From positions 1-29,784 of IMG/VR virus record IMGVR_UViG_3300012920_000172: DNA of 29,784 bases; one strand, given 5' to 3'. The DNA comes from a virus. The position numbers and the translations under genes are program-made. Below the pieces are notes generated by a model. The model searched no databases. It worked only from the letters and a program-made list of their open reading frames with translations, and was not told the DNA's origin. Of this stretch, positions 22,886 to 29,784 are shown piece by piece; position 1 is the stretch's first letter; every line of letters starts with the position of its first letter.

Positions 22886-22909
22886 CAGTATAATAGGAGA
22901 AAATATACA

Positions 22910-23473
22910 ATGGCTAATTTTTGGACAAGCAATAATGTAGAACCCAAGAGAAATTTTAGATTTAAAGTGCAAATCACAGGACTTGGAGGCGCTGATGTTC
23001 TTTGGTGGGCTAAGACAGTCACCACACCATCTTTCGATGTTTCTGAAACAGAGCACAACTATCTGGATAATAAATTTTATTTTCCTGGTCGCGTTTCTTG
23101 GAATGAAGTATCTTTGTCTCTTGTGGATCCGATCTCCGTTGATGCTGTGGCGTTGACTAATGAGTTGCTCACTAGCCAAGGATATGTGGTTCCAACAAAT
23201 GCTGATGACAACGTTACAATGTCTAAGGCTAAAGGAACTGTAGCTCTTGGCGACATCACTATCACAGTATTTGGTGCTGAGGGTGATGAGATAGAAGTAT
23301 GGACTTTGAGACACCCGTTCATCAAGTCTGCTAAGTATGGTGACTTAGATTACAGCAATGATGATCTACGAACCGTAGAGATGACCTTGCGATACGATTG
23401 GGCTTCCTGTACGATAAAAGGTACTAAGAGTCCCAAATCAGGAACAAACTACTTCTCAGGCCCTGGTATCTAG
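22910..23473 (+). CDS. gp19: Tail tube protein (T4 gp19-like)
   Basis: 187 residues (T4 gp19 has 163), ATG with AGGAG at 22894-22898. Typical tube-protein order: an N-terminal NNVEPKRNFRFKVQITGLGG strand; VLWWAKTVTTPSFDVSETEH; the loop NKFYFPGRVSWNEVSLSLVD; a long helix-loop with NELLTSQGYVVPTN; WTLRHPFIKSAKYGDLDYSN; and a final strand VEMTLRYDWASC. Hexameric rings of such proteins stack into the inner tube of the tail, under the sheath encoded just upstream. The C-terminal ~20 residues (KGTKSPKSGTNYFSGPG) extend beyond the paralogue that follows. Confidence 0.92.
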   Translation: MANFWTSNNVEPKRNFRFKVQITGLGGADVLWWAKTVTTPSFDVSETEHNYLDNKFYFPGRVSWNEVSLSLVDPISVDAVALTNELLTSQGYVVPTNADDNVTMSKAKGTVALGDITITVFGAEGDEIEVWTLRHPFIKSAKYGDLDYSNDDLRTVEMTLRYDWASCTIKGTKSPKSGTNYFSGPGI

Positions 23474-23484
23474 TAGAGGTATAG

Positions 23485-23976
23485 ATGGCTTTCTGGTCAA
23501 ATAACACACTTGAACCACTACGCAAGTTTCGTTTTAAAGTGACATTTGCAGGCGATACTATATGGTATGCTAAGTCTGTTACACAGCCCTCTCCAGAGGT
23601 TTCTATGTCCGAGCATCAGCTTATCAATCATAAGATAAAGTACCCCGGTATTGTAACTTGGAATGACATTGATATTGTTATTGTAGACAGTGTTGATGAA
23701 GGTAGGGGTAAAAATTATTATGGTAATCTTTTAAATTCCGGATATAGATTTGACGGACAAACTGCGGACGGAATAATGAAGAAAGCCAAGCATACAAACA
23801 ATAATGTAACAAATGTTTTAATAGAGCAGTTGAGAGCAGATGGAGATGTTCATCAAACATGGGAACTTATAAATCCATTTGTAAAATCAGTTAAATTTGG
23901 AGACCTTGATTATTCTTCAGATGATCTCCTTGAAATAACAATAACCGTTGCATATGACTCAGCAACATTAACTTAA
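23485..23976 (+). CDS. Second tail-tube-fold protein (gp19 paralogue)
   Basis: 163 residues, ATG with AGAGG at 23474-23478, 11 nt after the tube gene. It is clearly paralogous to the preceding protein: NNTLEPLRKFRFKVTFAG, IWYAKSVTQPSPEVSMSEH, KIKYPGIVTWNDIDIVIVD, LLNSGYRF, WELINPFVKSVKFGDLDYSS, LEITITVAYDSA. Divergence is substantial, so this is an old duplication. In T4 the tube-fold proteins gp54 and gp48 start the tube on the baseplate; one copy here could be the bulk tube subunit and the other an initiator or minor ring protein. Which is which cannot be told from sequence alone; the stronger ribosome site and candidate promoter favour the first copy as major. Confidence 0.88.
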   Translation: MAFWSNNTLEPLRKFRFKVTFAGDTIWYAKSVTQPSPEVSMSEHQLINHKIKYPGIVTWNDIDIVIVDSVDEGRGKNYYGNLLNSGYRFDGQTADGIMKKAKHTNNNVTNVLIEQLRADGDVHQTWELINPFVKSVKFGDLDYSSDDLLEITITVAYDSATLT

Positions 23977-23985
23977 GAGGTATAA

Positions 23986-24837
23986 ATGAGCAGAAACAAA
24001 GATAGACTTGGAGGACACTCTCCACAACCAGCAGAGGCCCCGGCACAAGCCGTTGAGAAAGCCTTTGATCCATTAAGCTTCGTAGCCCCAACAGAGTTCG
24101 TTGAGCTTCCATCAAAAGGAAACTACCCCGAGGGTCATCCCTTGTGCGGAGAAGAAGTTCTTGAGATTCGTTTTATGACTGCTAAAGAAGAAGACATCCT
24201 CTCGTCTCAGACACTCTTGAAGAAAGGGATAGCAATTGAACGTATGCTTGACTCCCTTATAATAGATAACAGAATTAAAGCTCAGGATCTATGGATTGGA
24301 GACCGCAATGCTCTTATTATTGCTGCTCGTATCTCAGGATATGGAGCTAACTATAAAACTCAAGTTGGTTGTCCAGCTTGTGGAGAACGCAACCATATGG
24401 ACTTCGATCTCACCAAGAAGCAGATCTTGGAATCAGAAACAGATGACTCCATCCCTTTAACTCTAGTGGATAATGGGAACTTCGCCTGCAAGATGCCTTT
24501 CTCTAAATTTAACATTGAGTTCCGTCTCCTCAACGGAAAGGACGAGCAAACTCTAGCTAAGTTGATGGCTGATAAGAAGAAACGAAAGTTAGCCGAATCA
24601 AATCTCACAGATCAGTTTAAGATGATGATCGTTGCTATTGAAGGTCACAAAGACAAGCAGATTATATCAAAATATGTCGATAATATGCCAACTTTGGACT
24701 CCAGACACCTCAAAGCTTGCTACAAGCTGGCTGCGCCCGATATAAAAGTTAAAGACGATTTTGAGTGTAGATCTTGCGGATATGGGCAAGAAATGGAGGT
24801 TCCGTTTAATACGGACTTTTTTTGGCCTGACCGATAA
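23986..24837 (+). CDS. gp26: Baseplate hub / tail assembly protein (gp26-like) with zinc ribbon
   Basis: 283 residues, ATG with AGAGG nine bases upstream. Domains: a disordered N-terminus (1-33); FVELPSKGNYPEGHPLCGEE followed by IRFMTAKEEDILSS and GIAIERMLDSLI; DLWIGDRNALIIAARISGYG (101-120); a split zinc ribbon with CPAC (Cys129/Cys132) and CRSC (Cys261/Cys264); and the end FNTDFFWPDR. This architecture is what marine T4-like phages carry as gp26, a hub-assembly factor in T4 (208 aa there). It precedes the tape measure by two small genes, the position where other tailed phages encode tail-assembly chaperones. Its end overlaps the next ORF in the +1 frame at a T7 run (24817-24823). Confidence 0.75.
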   Translation: MSRNKDRLGGHSPQPAEAPAQAVEKAFDPLSFVAPTEFVELPSKGNYPEGHPLCGEEVLEIRFMTAKEEDILSSQTLLKKGIAIERMLDSLIIDNRIKAQDLWIGDRNALIIAARISGYGANYKTQVGCPACGERNHMDFDLTKKQILESETDDSIPLTLVDNGNFACKMPFSKFNIEFRLLNGKDEQTLAKLMADKKKRKLAESNLTDQFKMMIVAIEGHKDKQIISKYVDNMPTLDSRHLKACYKLAAPDIKVKDDFECRSCGYGQEMEVPFNTDFFWPDR

Positions 24838-25012
24838 ATATTCTGAGGCTCTCTACGAACAGTTCTTCATAATGAAACACTTTGGAGGCTGGTCGTTTAC
24901 TGAGATGTACAACCTACCTATAGGACTGAGGAATTGGTTTTGCAATAGAATGCAGAAACAGTACGAAGAAGAGAGCAAACAGATGGAGAAAGCTTCCAAA
25001 GGAAGAAAGTAA
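24782..25012 (+). CDS. Small tail-assembly protein overlapping gp26; possible frameshift product
   Basis: The frame is open from TTG 24761; ATG 24782 (76 aa) and ATG 24872 (46 aa) are also possible starts, and none has a convincing ribosome site. The convincing protein sequence begins near TDKYSEALYEQFFIMKHFGG (from 24830) and continues WSFTEMYNLPIGLRNWFCNR, then a charged helix. The phrase YNLPIGLRNW resembles a YNMP-type small protein that follows gp26 in marine T4-like phages (from memory). The missing ribosome site, and a T7 run in the overlap, raise the idea that it is made as a gp26 fusion by +1 frameshifting. Either way it probably assists tape-measure or hub assembly. It ends directly at the next terminator. 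Confidence 0.65.
   Translation: MGKKWRFRLIRTFFGLTDKYSEALYEQFFIMKHFGGWSFTEMYNLPIGLRNWFCNRMQKQYEEESKQMEKASKGRK
24817..24823 (+). promoter_or_regulatory. T7 run, candidate +1 frameshift site
   Basis: In the gp26 frame this reads TTT TTT TGG, then CCT GAC CGA TAA. Slipping forward by one base gives GGC CTG ACC GAT AAA TAT and enters the overlapping ORF, yielding a fusion of about 341 residues. A -1 shift reaches a TGA within three codons, so only +1 (or -2) would be productive. Confidence 0.3.
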
Positions 25013-25033
25013 TGCCCTGATGGGCATTTTTTT
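25011..25033 (+). terminator. Intrinsic terminator before the tape-measure unit
   Basis: Stem ATGCCC (25012-25017) and GGGCAT (25022-25027), extended by an A-T pair, with loop TGAT and a T7 tract. The upstream arm overlaps the stop codon of the preceding ORF. Confidence 0.88.
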
Positions 25034-25039
25034 ATGCAA

Positions 25040-25047
25040 ACTATTTA
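25040..25047 (+). promoter_or_regulatory. ACTATTTA box, candidate late promoter of the tape-measure unit
   Basis: An exact box, AAACTATTTA, 7 nt after the terminator's T-tract and 26 nt before ATG 25066. Confidence 0.5.
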
Positions 25048-25065
25048 TGTTAAGGAGAACTGCTT

Positions 25066-25416
25066 ATGCTTGTAATTGATCTGGAAAAACTAAAAACCCA
25101 ACTGAATGAGACGACTTATGAGGCTACCGCTTGGTGGACCAAGAAACTTCTCAAACTTCTTTATGGAAAAGATGTTCAGGTTGTTGCGAATATCAACGAA
25201 GAGAAGGAGGAGCCTGAATTCGTTATTAAGGGTAAATACAAAGATGTCAAAGCATACGCCATGGCTGTGGTGGCTGAGAAAGAATTCTTGGATGCCTATC
25301 GTCATTATGGCACAGATCATCCACAGACTGAGAAAAAGAGACACGAATTGAGAAATAAGGTTGATGGCTTTGAGCAAACAACTGGTCTCGTGTGGCCCTT
25401 TAAAGACGAGGACTAA
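25066..25416 (+). CDS. Conserved-type hypothetical protein upstream of tape measure
   Basis: 116 residues, ATG with AAGGAG at 25052-25057. The N-terminus is a helix with TYEATAWWTKKLLKLLYG. A short beta segment follows (VQVVANINEE, EFVIKGKYKDVKAYAMAVVA), then the helical tail AEKEFLDAYRHYGTDHPQT-KKRHEL, ending in TTGLVWPFKDED. The AEKEYxDAxxxxGxDHPxT and GLxWPF phrases seem familiar from hypothetical proteins of marine T4-like phages, with no known function. It starts the transcript that contains the tape measure, so a tail or baseplate assembly role is likely. Confidence 0.78.
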   Translation: MLVIDLEKLKTQLNETTYEATAWWTKKLLKLLYGKDVQVVANINEEKEEPEFVIKGKYKDVKAYAMAVVAEKEFLDAYRHYGTDHPQTEKKRHELRNKVDGFEQTTGLVWPFKDED

Positions 25417-25420
25417 ATGA

Positions 25421-27823
25421 ATGGATTTAAAAGCACTAGTCGATGCGATCACAAAGCTTGAAGGTGAAGATCTCAAGAAAGTTCAGAAGGCTCTTAAGGT
25501 TGAGGCTGAATCTAAATCAAGAGTCGATGATGAATCGATTAAGAGATTTAAACAACTAGGCCTTGAGGCAGATGAAGCAGCTTCCGCTGTCGAGAGATTA
25601 AAACTAGCAGAAACCGAGTATCTTGACTTACAAGCTAGAATAGCTCAAAGGAACGGAGATAACATCAAGTTTCTCAAGAACATGAGCAAGCTGTACGATG
25701 AGACGGTTGCCAAGCTAGATATGCTGGAACAAGCCTATGTTGATGTTGAAAACTTAAGTCAAGAGCAAGTAGAGCAAAGAGCAAAAGAAAGACAAGAGAT
25801 TCTAAAACGTATCGACGCTACCGGTTTCGAGATAGATACGTTGAGAGACCTCAAATTACAATATGAACAATTGTCCCCTGTTTACGAAGAGGCGGTTGAG
25901 AAAGGCGAAGAGTTAAGCAAGGGATTTGCTACTGCTGTTTCAAAGGTCTTTCCAATGTACTCGAGAGCATTTACAGGCATCCTAAAGAAGTCAAAAGAGT
26001 ATCTTGAAATTGTGAAGACTCCCGGTGGCTTTCAAGGGTTGCTAGATGGTGCTCGTAAAGTCATCAATGTAAAGAACATTATGATCGCTGTAACCGGACA
26101 GGTTATACTGGCTTCCTTGCAGTTGGCCATGGCCGCAGATAAAGCCTCAGCAGCATTTGCTGCTCAAACTGGTGCTGGGCGTGAAATGACCGCTGTTATC
26201 TCAAATGTCGCTGGTGCAAATAGAAACTTGGGTCTATCGGCGGAGTTAGCTGGTAAGGCGGCAACAGATTTGTATGAGAATTTCTCAGGCTTCATGCAGC
26301 TAGGACAAGGTGCACAAGAGTCTCTAACTGAGACAGTAGCTCTCCTAGGAAGAATAGGTATTGATGGAGCAACAGCAGCCAAGACCTTAACTCTATTCAA
26401 TAAGAATATGGGTCTATCTATTCATGAGTCCGAGAGACTTACTAAGCAACTTGCTATGATGGGTACGGAGATTGGTATCTCATCATCAAAGATGGTCAAG
26501 GGATTTGCGGAAGCTTCCAAGTCACTAGCGGTGTACGGGAAAGGTGCTGTCAAGGTATTCTCTGATATGGCTGCACAAGCCAAAGCAGCCAATGTTGAAG
26601 TTGGAACTTTGATGGGACTAGCCGAAAAGTTTGACACCTTTGAAGGAGCGGCAAACTCAGCGGGTAAGCTTAACGCCATCTTGGGTACTAACATCTCTGC
26701 TACTGAGATGCTTAACATGAAAGAGAATGAGAGAATAGAGACTCTCATCAGGTCCATTCAAGCTCAAGGAATTGCTTTTAAAGATATGGACAGGTTCTCG
26801 CAGAAAGCTGTTGCCAACGCTGCTGGTATATCAGACATGGCAGAAGCCCAAAGGATATTTGGTATGTCAGTTAACGACTATCGCAAAGGCTTAAAAGGTA
26901 ATGTCGAAGAGGAGAAGTTCCAGCAAGCTCTTAAAGATACCATGGACATCATGGAGAAGCTGAAGAAGATCGGACAAAGCTTTGCTATCTCTCTTAAGGG
27001 CACGATAGATGTTGTTGCAGGATTCCTTCAGAAGATACTGGATCTTAATGACCTACTTCAAGGCTATTTAATCCCAACCGTTTTTGTTGTGGTCACAACC
27101 ATGGTAGCGTTGGGCAAGGTGTTCGCTCTATTGGCTCCTTTATTGCCGGCAATCGGTACAGGATCTGGGCTGGCAGCACCAGGACTAGCAGCCCTAGGAA
27201 AGGCTCTTGGATCCAATGTGGTTAATTTCGTTAAAGGTGGTGCTGGTTTAGCTGTTGTGGGTATAGCTATGGGTATATTTGCTATAGGGATCGCAAAAAT
27301 GGCTTCCTCTATGGGCGCTGGTGGTTCTATCGGTATGTTCTTGGGAGAACTGGCTGTTGGTCTTGTTGCTCTGGGTGGCGCATTCTTAGTTCTCGGATTG
27401 ATGGTTGCAGGTCCTCAAGGGCTAATATTTGCCGCAGGGCTTACAGCAGCCGCTTCTTCTATAGCCGCTATTGGACTGGCGATTTCAGACATTAATGGAG
27501 AGAAGCTAAAAAACCTCGCTGATATCTTTAATATTCTTGCAGGAAGAGAGATCAAAGCGGGAGCAACCATTTCGTTTGCAACGGATCTAAAATCATTCAC
27601 AGATGCTTTGATAAACAAAGAAGCGGTCCTTAAGCCTATGTTAGGAGACCTTGCTCTCATAGCAACAGGAAAGACCACACAGGCAGTCACCACATCAGCA
27701 ACAGCTTACAACTTCCAACAATTCTCAGCCAAGTTTGACAACATCTTCCAGCCAAAGATCACGGTGAAGATCGGAGAGAAAGAACTTAAACACGAAATCA
27801 TGAAAACACAGAGAGATCAATAA
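25421..27823 (+). CDS. gp29: Tail tape measure protein
   Basis: 800 residues, ATG 25421 just after the preceding stop, with CGAGGA at 25407-25412. The N-terminal ~175 residues are a charged coiled coil (e.g. SIKRFKQLGLEADEAASAVE). The middle (about 240-540) is helical and Ala/Gly-rich (GAGREMTAVISNVAGANRNL; KTLTLFNKNMGLSIHESERL), as in tape-measure proteins. Hydrophobic segments lie near 219-240, 548-578, 606-628 and 641-689, typical of tape measures that later insert in the host membrane. The C-terminus (FQPKITVKIGEKELKHEIMK) would contact the hub. At about 1.5 angstrom per residue, 800 residues suggests a tail near 120 nm (inference). T4's counterpart gp29 has 590 aa; the symbol is by role, not by strong sequence match. 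Confidence 0.88.
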   Translation: MDLKALVDAITKLEGEDLKKVQKALKVEAESKSRVDDESIKRFKQLGLEADEAASAVERLKLAETEYLDLQARIAQRNGDNIKFLKNMSKLYDETVAKLDMLEQAYVDVENLSQEQVEQRAKERQEILKRIDATGFEIDTLRDLKLQYEQLSPVYEEAVEKGEELSKGFATAVSKVFPMYSRAFTGILKKSKEYLEIVKTPGGFQGLLDGARKVINVKNIMIAVTGQVILASLQLAMAADKASAAFAAQTGAGREMTAVISNVAGANRNLGLSAELAGKAATDLYENFSGFMQLGQGAQESLTETVALLGRIGIDGATAAKTLTLFNKNMGLSIHESERLTKQLAMMGTEIGISSSKMVKGFAEASKSLAVYGKGAVKVFSDMAAQAKAANVEVGTLMGLAEKFDTFEGAANSAGKLNAILGTNISATEMLNMKENERIETLIRSIQAQGIAFKDMDRFSQKAVANAAGISDMAEAQRIFGMSVNDYRKGLKGNVEEEKFQQALKDTMDIMEKLKKIGQSFAISLKGTIDVVAGFLQKILDLNDLLQGYLIPTVFVVVTTMVALGKVFALLAPLLPAIGTGSGLAAPGLAALGKALGSNVVNFVKGGAGLAVVGIAMGIFAIGIAKMASSMGAGGSIGMFLGELAVGLVALGGAFLVLGLMVAGPQGLIFAAGLTAAASSIAAIGLAISDINGEKLKNLADIFNILAGREIKAGATISFATDLKSFTDALINKEAVLKPMLGDLALIATGKTTQAVTTSATAYNFQQFSAKFDNIFQPKITVKIGEKELKHEIMKTQRDQ

Positions 27824-28548
27824 TGCCAAAATATCACGTAGAAGACAGTCCCTTAAACACCCAAGCCAAGGAGTATATCAAGAACACCAATTCAAAGCTT
27901 AATATAAGAAGTGTAACCACCGGCAACTCAGTTGAGTTCCCCGCTTTCCTAACAGACTTCTCTCAAACGTTTGATGCGACTTGGAACACAGAGGACGTCT
28001 TTGGTAGAATGGATCCCATAGCAACATATCAAGGTACCAAGAGAACGATGTCTCTAGGTTTTGATGTACCGGCTGGTAGCATCAAGGAAGCCAAGTGGAA
28101 TTTGCAAGCGTGCTCGTTGTTGACCTCTATGGTCTACCCGGTCTACAATAACATTGCTGGTTCTCAAGTGCTTTCCAAGCCACCTCTTGTGAGAATACAA
28201 TTCGCTAATCTGATACAGACAAGTGTAGAAGTGGGTAGTGTATCTAAGCAGGGCAAACAGACACCCCAACAAAAGCTTAATAAACTAAAAGCAAATAGAT
28301 CTGAATTTAGCGATTTTGAATTGGGACAGGAAAGAGGTAGTCTAGTTTCCGTTGTCGATCCCTCTGGTGGGCTTTTGGGTTGGATATCCGGTCTCAGTTG
28401 GAAGCCCAATCTAGAGATGGGGATGTTCACAGAGAATAAGCAATTGTATCCAAAGATTATATCGATCTCCTTCTCATTCAACATACTTCACGAGAAGGTG
28501 CTAGACCAAAATAGAATAGCCAGCACGAACTGGCCATTTGGAGATTAA
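27823..28548 (+). CDS. Baseplate tube-cap/initiator-like protein (gp48/gp54-type)
   Basis: 241 residues; the ATG shares a base with the tape-measure stop (TAATG). The layout is that of a tube-fold baseplate protein: VEFPAFLTDFSQTFDATWNT and EDVFGRMDPIATYQGTKRTM at 38-78, FDVPAGSIKEAKWNLQACSL, the PPLVRIQFANLI strand, a basic insert (about 143-165), and ISGLSWKPNLEMGMF followed by PKIISISFSFNILHEK. This pattern (peptide plane, strand, GLSW/YPK strand) is what I associate with proteins in the tube-initiator position between tape measure and gp53. A match with gp48 or gp54 themselves is not evident, so the exact counterpart is uncertain. It probably sits where tail tube meets baseplate. Confidence 0.6.
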   Translation: MPKYHVEDSPLNTQAKEYIKNTNSKLNIRSVTTGNSVEFPAFLTDFSQTFDATWNTEDVFGRMDPIATYQGTKRTMSLGFDVPAGSIKEAKWNLQACSLLTSMVYPVYNNIAGSQVLSKPPLVRIQFANLIQTSVEVGSVSKQGKQTPQQKLNKLKANRSEFSDFELGQERGSLVSVVDPSGGLLGWISGLSWKPNLEMGMFTENKQLYPKIISISFSFNILHEKVLDQNRIASTNWPFGD

Positions 28549-28550
28549 TT

Positions 28551-28883
28551 ATGTCAAGATATTTAAAGAGAGAAACAGCAGTCAACAGAGACGAACAATA
28601 TGATAAGCTATTTGAGAAGAGAGGTATCAAGAAGGTGATCCAATATCGCTCTCCAAAAGCAAAGTACGTAACAGACGAGCAATTGGCTTCAATCGAGTGC
28701 TATGAGTACATATGGGCATTTGGTGATTCCTTTCAGAAACTAGCTCAAAGGTTCTATGGAGACCCTCGTGAATGGTGGGTGATTGCTTCATTTAACAGAA
28801 CGCCAACCGAGAGTCACGTCAAGATGGGAGACAAGCTTAGAATACCAATATCTCTAGCTGATGCATTACAGGTGGTGTCCTAA
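28551..28883 (+). CDS. gp53: Baseplate wedge protein (T4 gp53-like, LysM-like fold)
   Basis: 110 residues, shorter than T4 gp53 (196 aa). The ATG lies 2 nt after the preceding stop, with GGAG in the last codons of that gene. The core YEYIWAFGDSFQKLAQRFYG and DPREWWVIASFNRTPTESHV matches T4's IKGSPRPEELANAIYGNPQL, YWVLLMCN. It is also a LysM-type motif (GDSxxxLAxRFYGDPxxWWVI and MGDKLRIPIS). The N-terminal 45 residues are basic and probably extended. gp53 completes the baseplate wedge and binds the tail hub. The stop overlaps the next start (TAATG). Confidence 0.85.
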   Translation: MSRYLKRETAVNRDEQYDKLFEKRGIKKVIQYRSPKAKYVTDEQLASIECYEYIWAFGDSFQKLAQRFYGDPREWWVIASFNRTPTESHVKMGDKLRIPISLADALQVVS

Positions 28884-29784
28884 TGGCTGAAACAGTATTG
28901 CAAGAAGCCGGATTAACCGGAGATGAAACTGATAAGGCGAGTGCTGACAAGTGGTACGACAATTATAAAGATGAGTATACTGCTTATGGTATAGTCGACA
29001 AGGAAGTTGATTTTTTGATCGAAAATTTTAAGCATTACTCTTTGTCAGATAAAGCTTATATCTTTGCCTTTCCCAATGAAGTTGCTTATGGTGGTATTAG
29101 GAGAGTCGCGGAGATCTTGGAGGGCAAGAAGCAACTAACTCCAAATGACAAAAAGTTCTTCCTAATGTATGGCGGGGCTTGGCTTAGTTATGGCAAGGGG
29201 CAATGGGGCAAAGAAGATATAAAGAATGTCGAAAACCTGATGCAGAAATTCATCTTTGATAAACTTGGCGGTGGAACAGACCTGTTTGCCGGTGTCGATG
29301 CTTCATATGCAGATTTTTCATTTAATCAATTTAAAGCCAAATCAGCTGATGAGATAAATGCGTGGCTTGAAACAGACCCAGAGATAAACGGTCTCAACAG
29401 AATAGCATACTCAGGTGGAACCTCTCGGACTTGGTATTGGTTTCAGAATCCAATTAAAGAAATACCATCTAATGTCAAGAAAGGAGACTTTACTTTCACA
29501 GACGCAGAGAAAAAAGTTTTAAAACATAACTTTTTGTACCTTCCAAAAGTAAAATATAAGTCTTATGCTCCGGGTCAAGACAATACGGTGAGAATAAACA
29601 GCAACTTAGAGGCAATTGGAGTAGGCGCGGGAACCGAGGGTGGTTTTTTCACAGACGAGAGGCAAAATTATGTTCGAAGGATTTATTATCAGGCCTTTTT
29701 GCGCCTTTTAATCACCAAACATTACAACATACTTGTAGCAAAAGAGGCCAACGATACAGCTGCGGAAGCGCAGATACGCGCTCA
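28883..29784 (+). CDS. Unrecognised baseplate-region protein, 3'-truncated by window edge
   Basis: ATG 28883 overlaps the gp53 stop, with AGGTGG 7 nt upstream; the frame stays open to the last base, so 300 residues are visible and the end is missing. The N-terminal ~70 residues are acidic and helical (KASADKWYDNYKDEYTAYGI; NFKHYSLSDKAYIFAF). Then comes a region with YGGIRRVAEILEGKKQLTPN, FFLMYGGAWLSYGKGQWGKE and a Gly-rich GGGTDLFAG. Later NGLNRIAYSGGTSRTWYWFQ and NNTVRINSNLEAIGVGAG-type stretches look beta-rich and aromatic. No lysozyme or OB-fold signature is evident. By position after gp53 it is probably a baseplate hub or wedge component; I do not recognise it. Confidence 0.75.
   Translation, partial: MAETVLQEAGLTGDETDKASADKWYDNYKDEYTAYGIVDKEVDFLIENFKHYSLSDKAYIFAFPNEVAYGGIRRVAEILEGKKQLTPNDKKFFLMYGGAWLSYGKGQWGKEDIKNVENLMQKFIFDKLGGGTDLFAGVDASYADFSFNQFKAKSADEINAWLETDPEINGLNRIAYSGGTSRTWYWFQNPIKEIPSNVKKGDFTFTDAEKKVLKHNFLYLPKVKYKSYAPGQDNTVRINSNLEAIGVGAGTEGGFFTDERQNYVRRIYYQAFLRLLITKHYNILVAKEANDTAAEAQIRA

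Noticed and set aside
24833-24840. GATAAATA at the end of gp26
   Set aside because: No gene start with a ribosome site follows at promoter distance; the sequence is coding in the overlapping ORF.
1-29784. tRNA genes, CRISPR arrays, integrase, IS elements, attachment sites
   Set aside because: None seen on either strand by eye. The region is dense late-gene coding sequence, although a tRNA scan could not be run.

Overview
The window is one contiguous, entirely plus-strand late (virion morphogenesis) region of a T4-like myovirus, i.e. a contractile-tailed phage. The recognisable proteins are T4-type: prohead protease gp21, scaffold gp22, major capsid gp23, neck gp13 and gp14, tail terminator gp15, sheath gp18, tube gp19, a gp26-like zinc-ribbon hub protein, a tape measure and wedge gp53. 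From memory, the repeat-rich fibre-like proteins look most like those of aquatic or marine T4-like phages (cyanophage, pelagiphage and Vibrio phage types). The host cannot be named from this sequence. I see no integrase, tRNA, IS element or CRISPR array, and no credible minus-strand gene.

Layout. 1-2970: the end of a phage hypothetical protein, an unrecognised protein, a kinase-fold-like protein and a small DUF1360-like membrane protein, closed by a terminator. 3052-5051: the gp21 protease, two unrecognised proteins with amphipathic N-terminal helices, and a 71-aa bacterial ribosomal protein bS21 homologue. 5071-13307: a block of virion-surface or fibre-like proteins, including a 1296-aa protein built of two copies of a ~570-residue module, two proteins that share a C-terminal module, and a small accessory protein. 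13374-16372: scaffold gp22 and capsid gp23. 16578-17340: an unrecognised putative head protein and a 54-aa Lys/Ala-rich protein. 17424-19972: gp13, gp14, gp15. 20034-25012: sheath, two tube paralogues, gp26-like, and an overlapping small ORF. 25066-29784: a hypothetical protein, the tape measure, a tube-cap-like protein, gp53, and an unrecognised protein cut by the window end.

Transcription and translation. Genes are tightly packed, often with TAATG overlaps, and mostly have GGAG/GAGG ribosome sites. Transcription units appear to be separated by intrinsic terminators. Just after most of these, 25-40 nt before the next start codon, lies a recurrent ACTATTTA (or ACTAATTA/TCTATTTA) box that I propose as this phage's late-promoter element.

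Most unusual points: the phage-encoded bS21 inside the structural operon; a kinase-fold-like protein with a Gln where Asn is usual in the catalytic loop; a possible +1 frameshift at a T7 run joining the gp26-like gene to the next ORF just upstream of the tape measure; the recurrent promoter-like box; a GC-rich structured leader after the capsid gene; and a T4 gene order that is permuted and interrupted by the fibre block.
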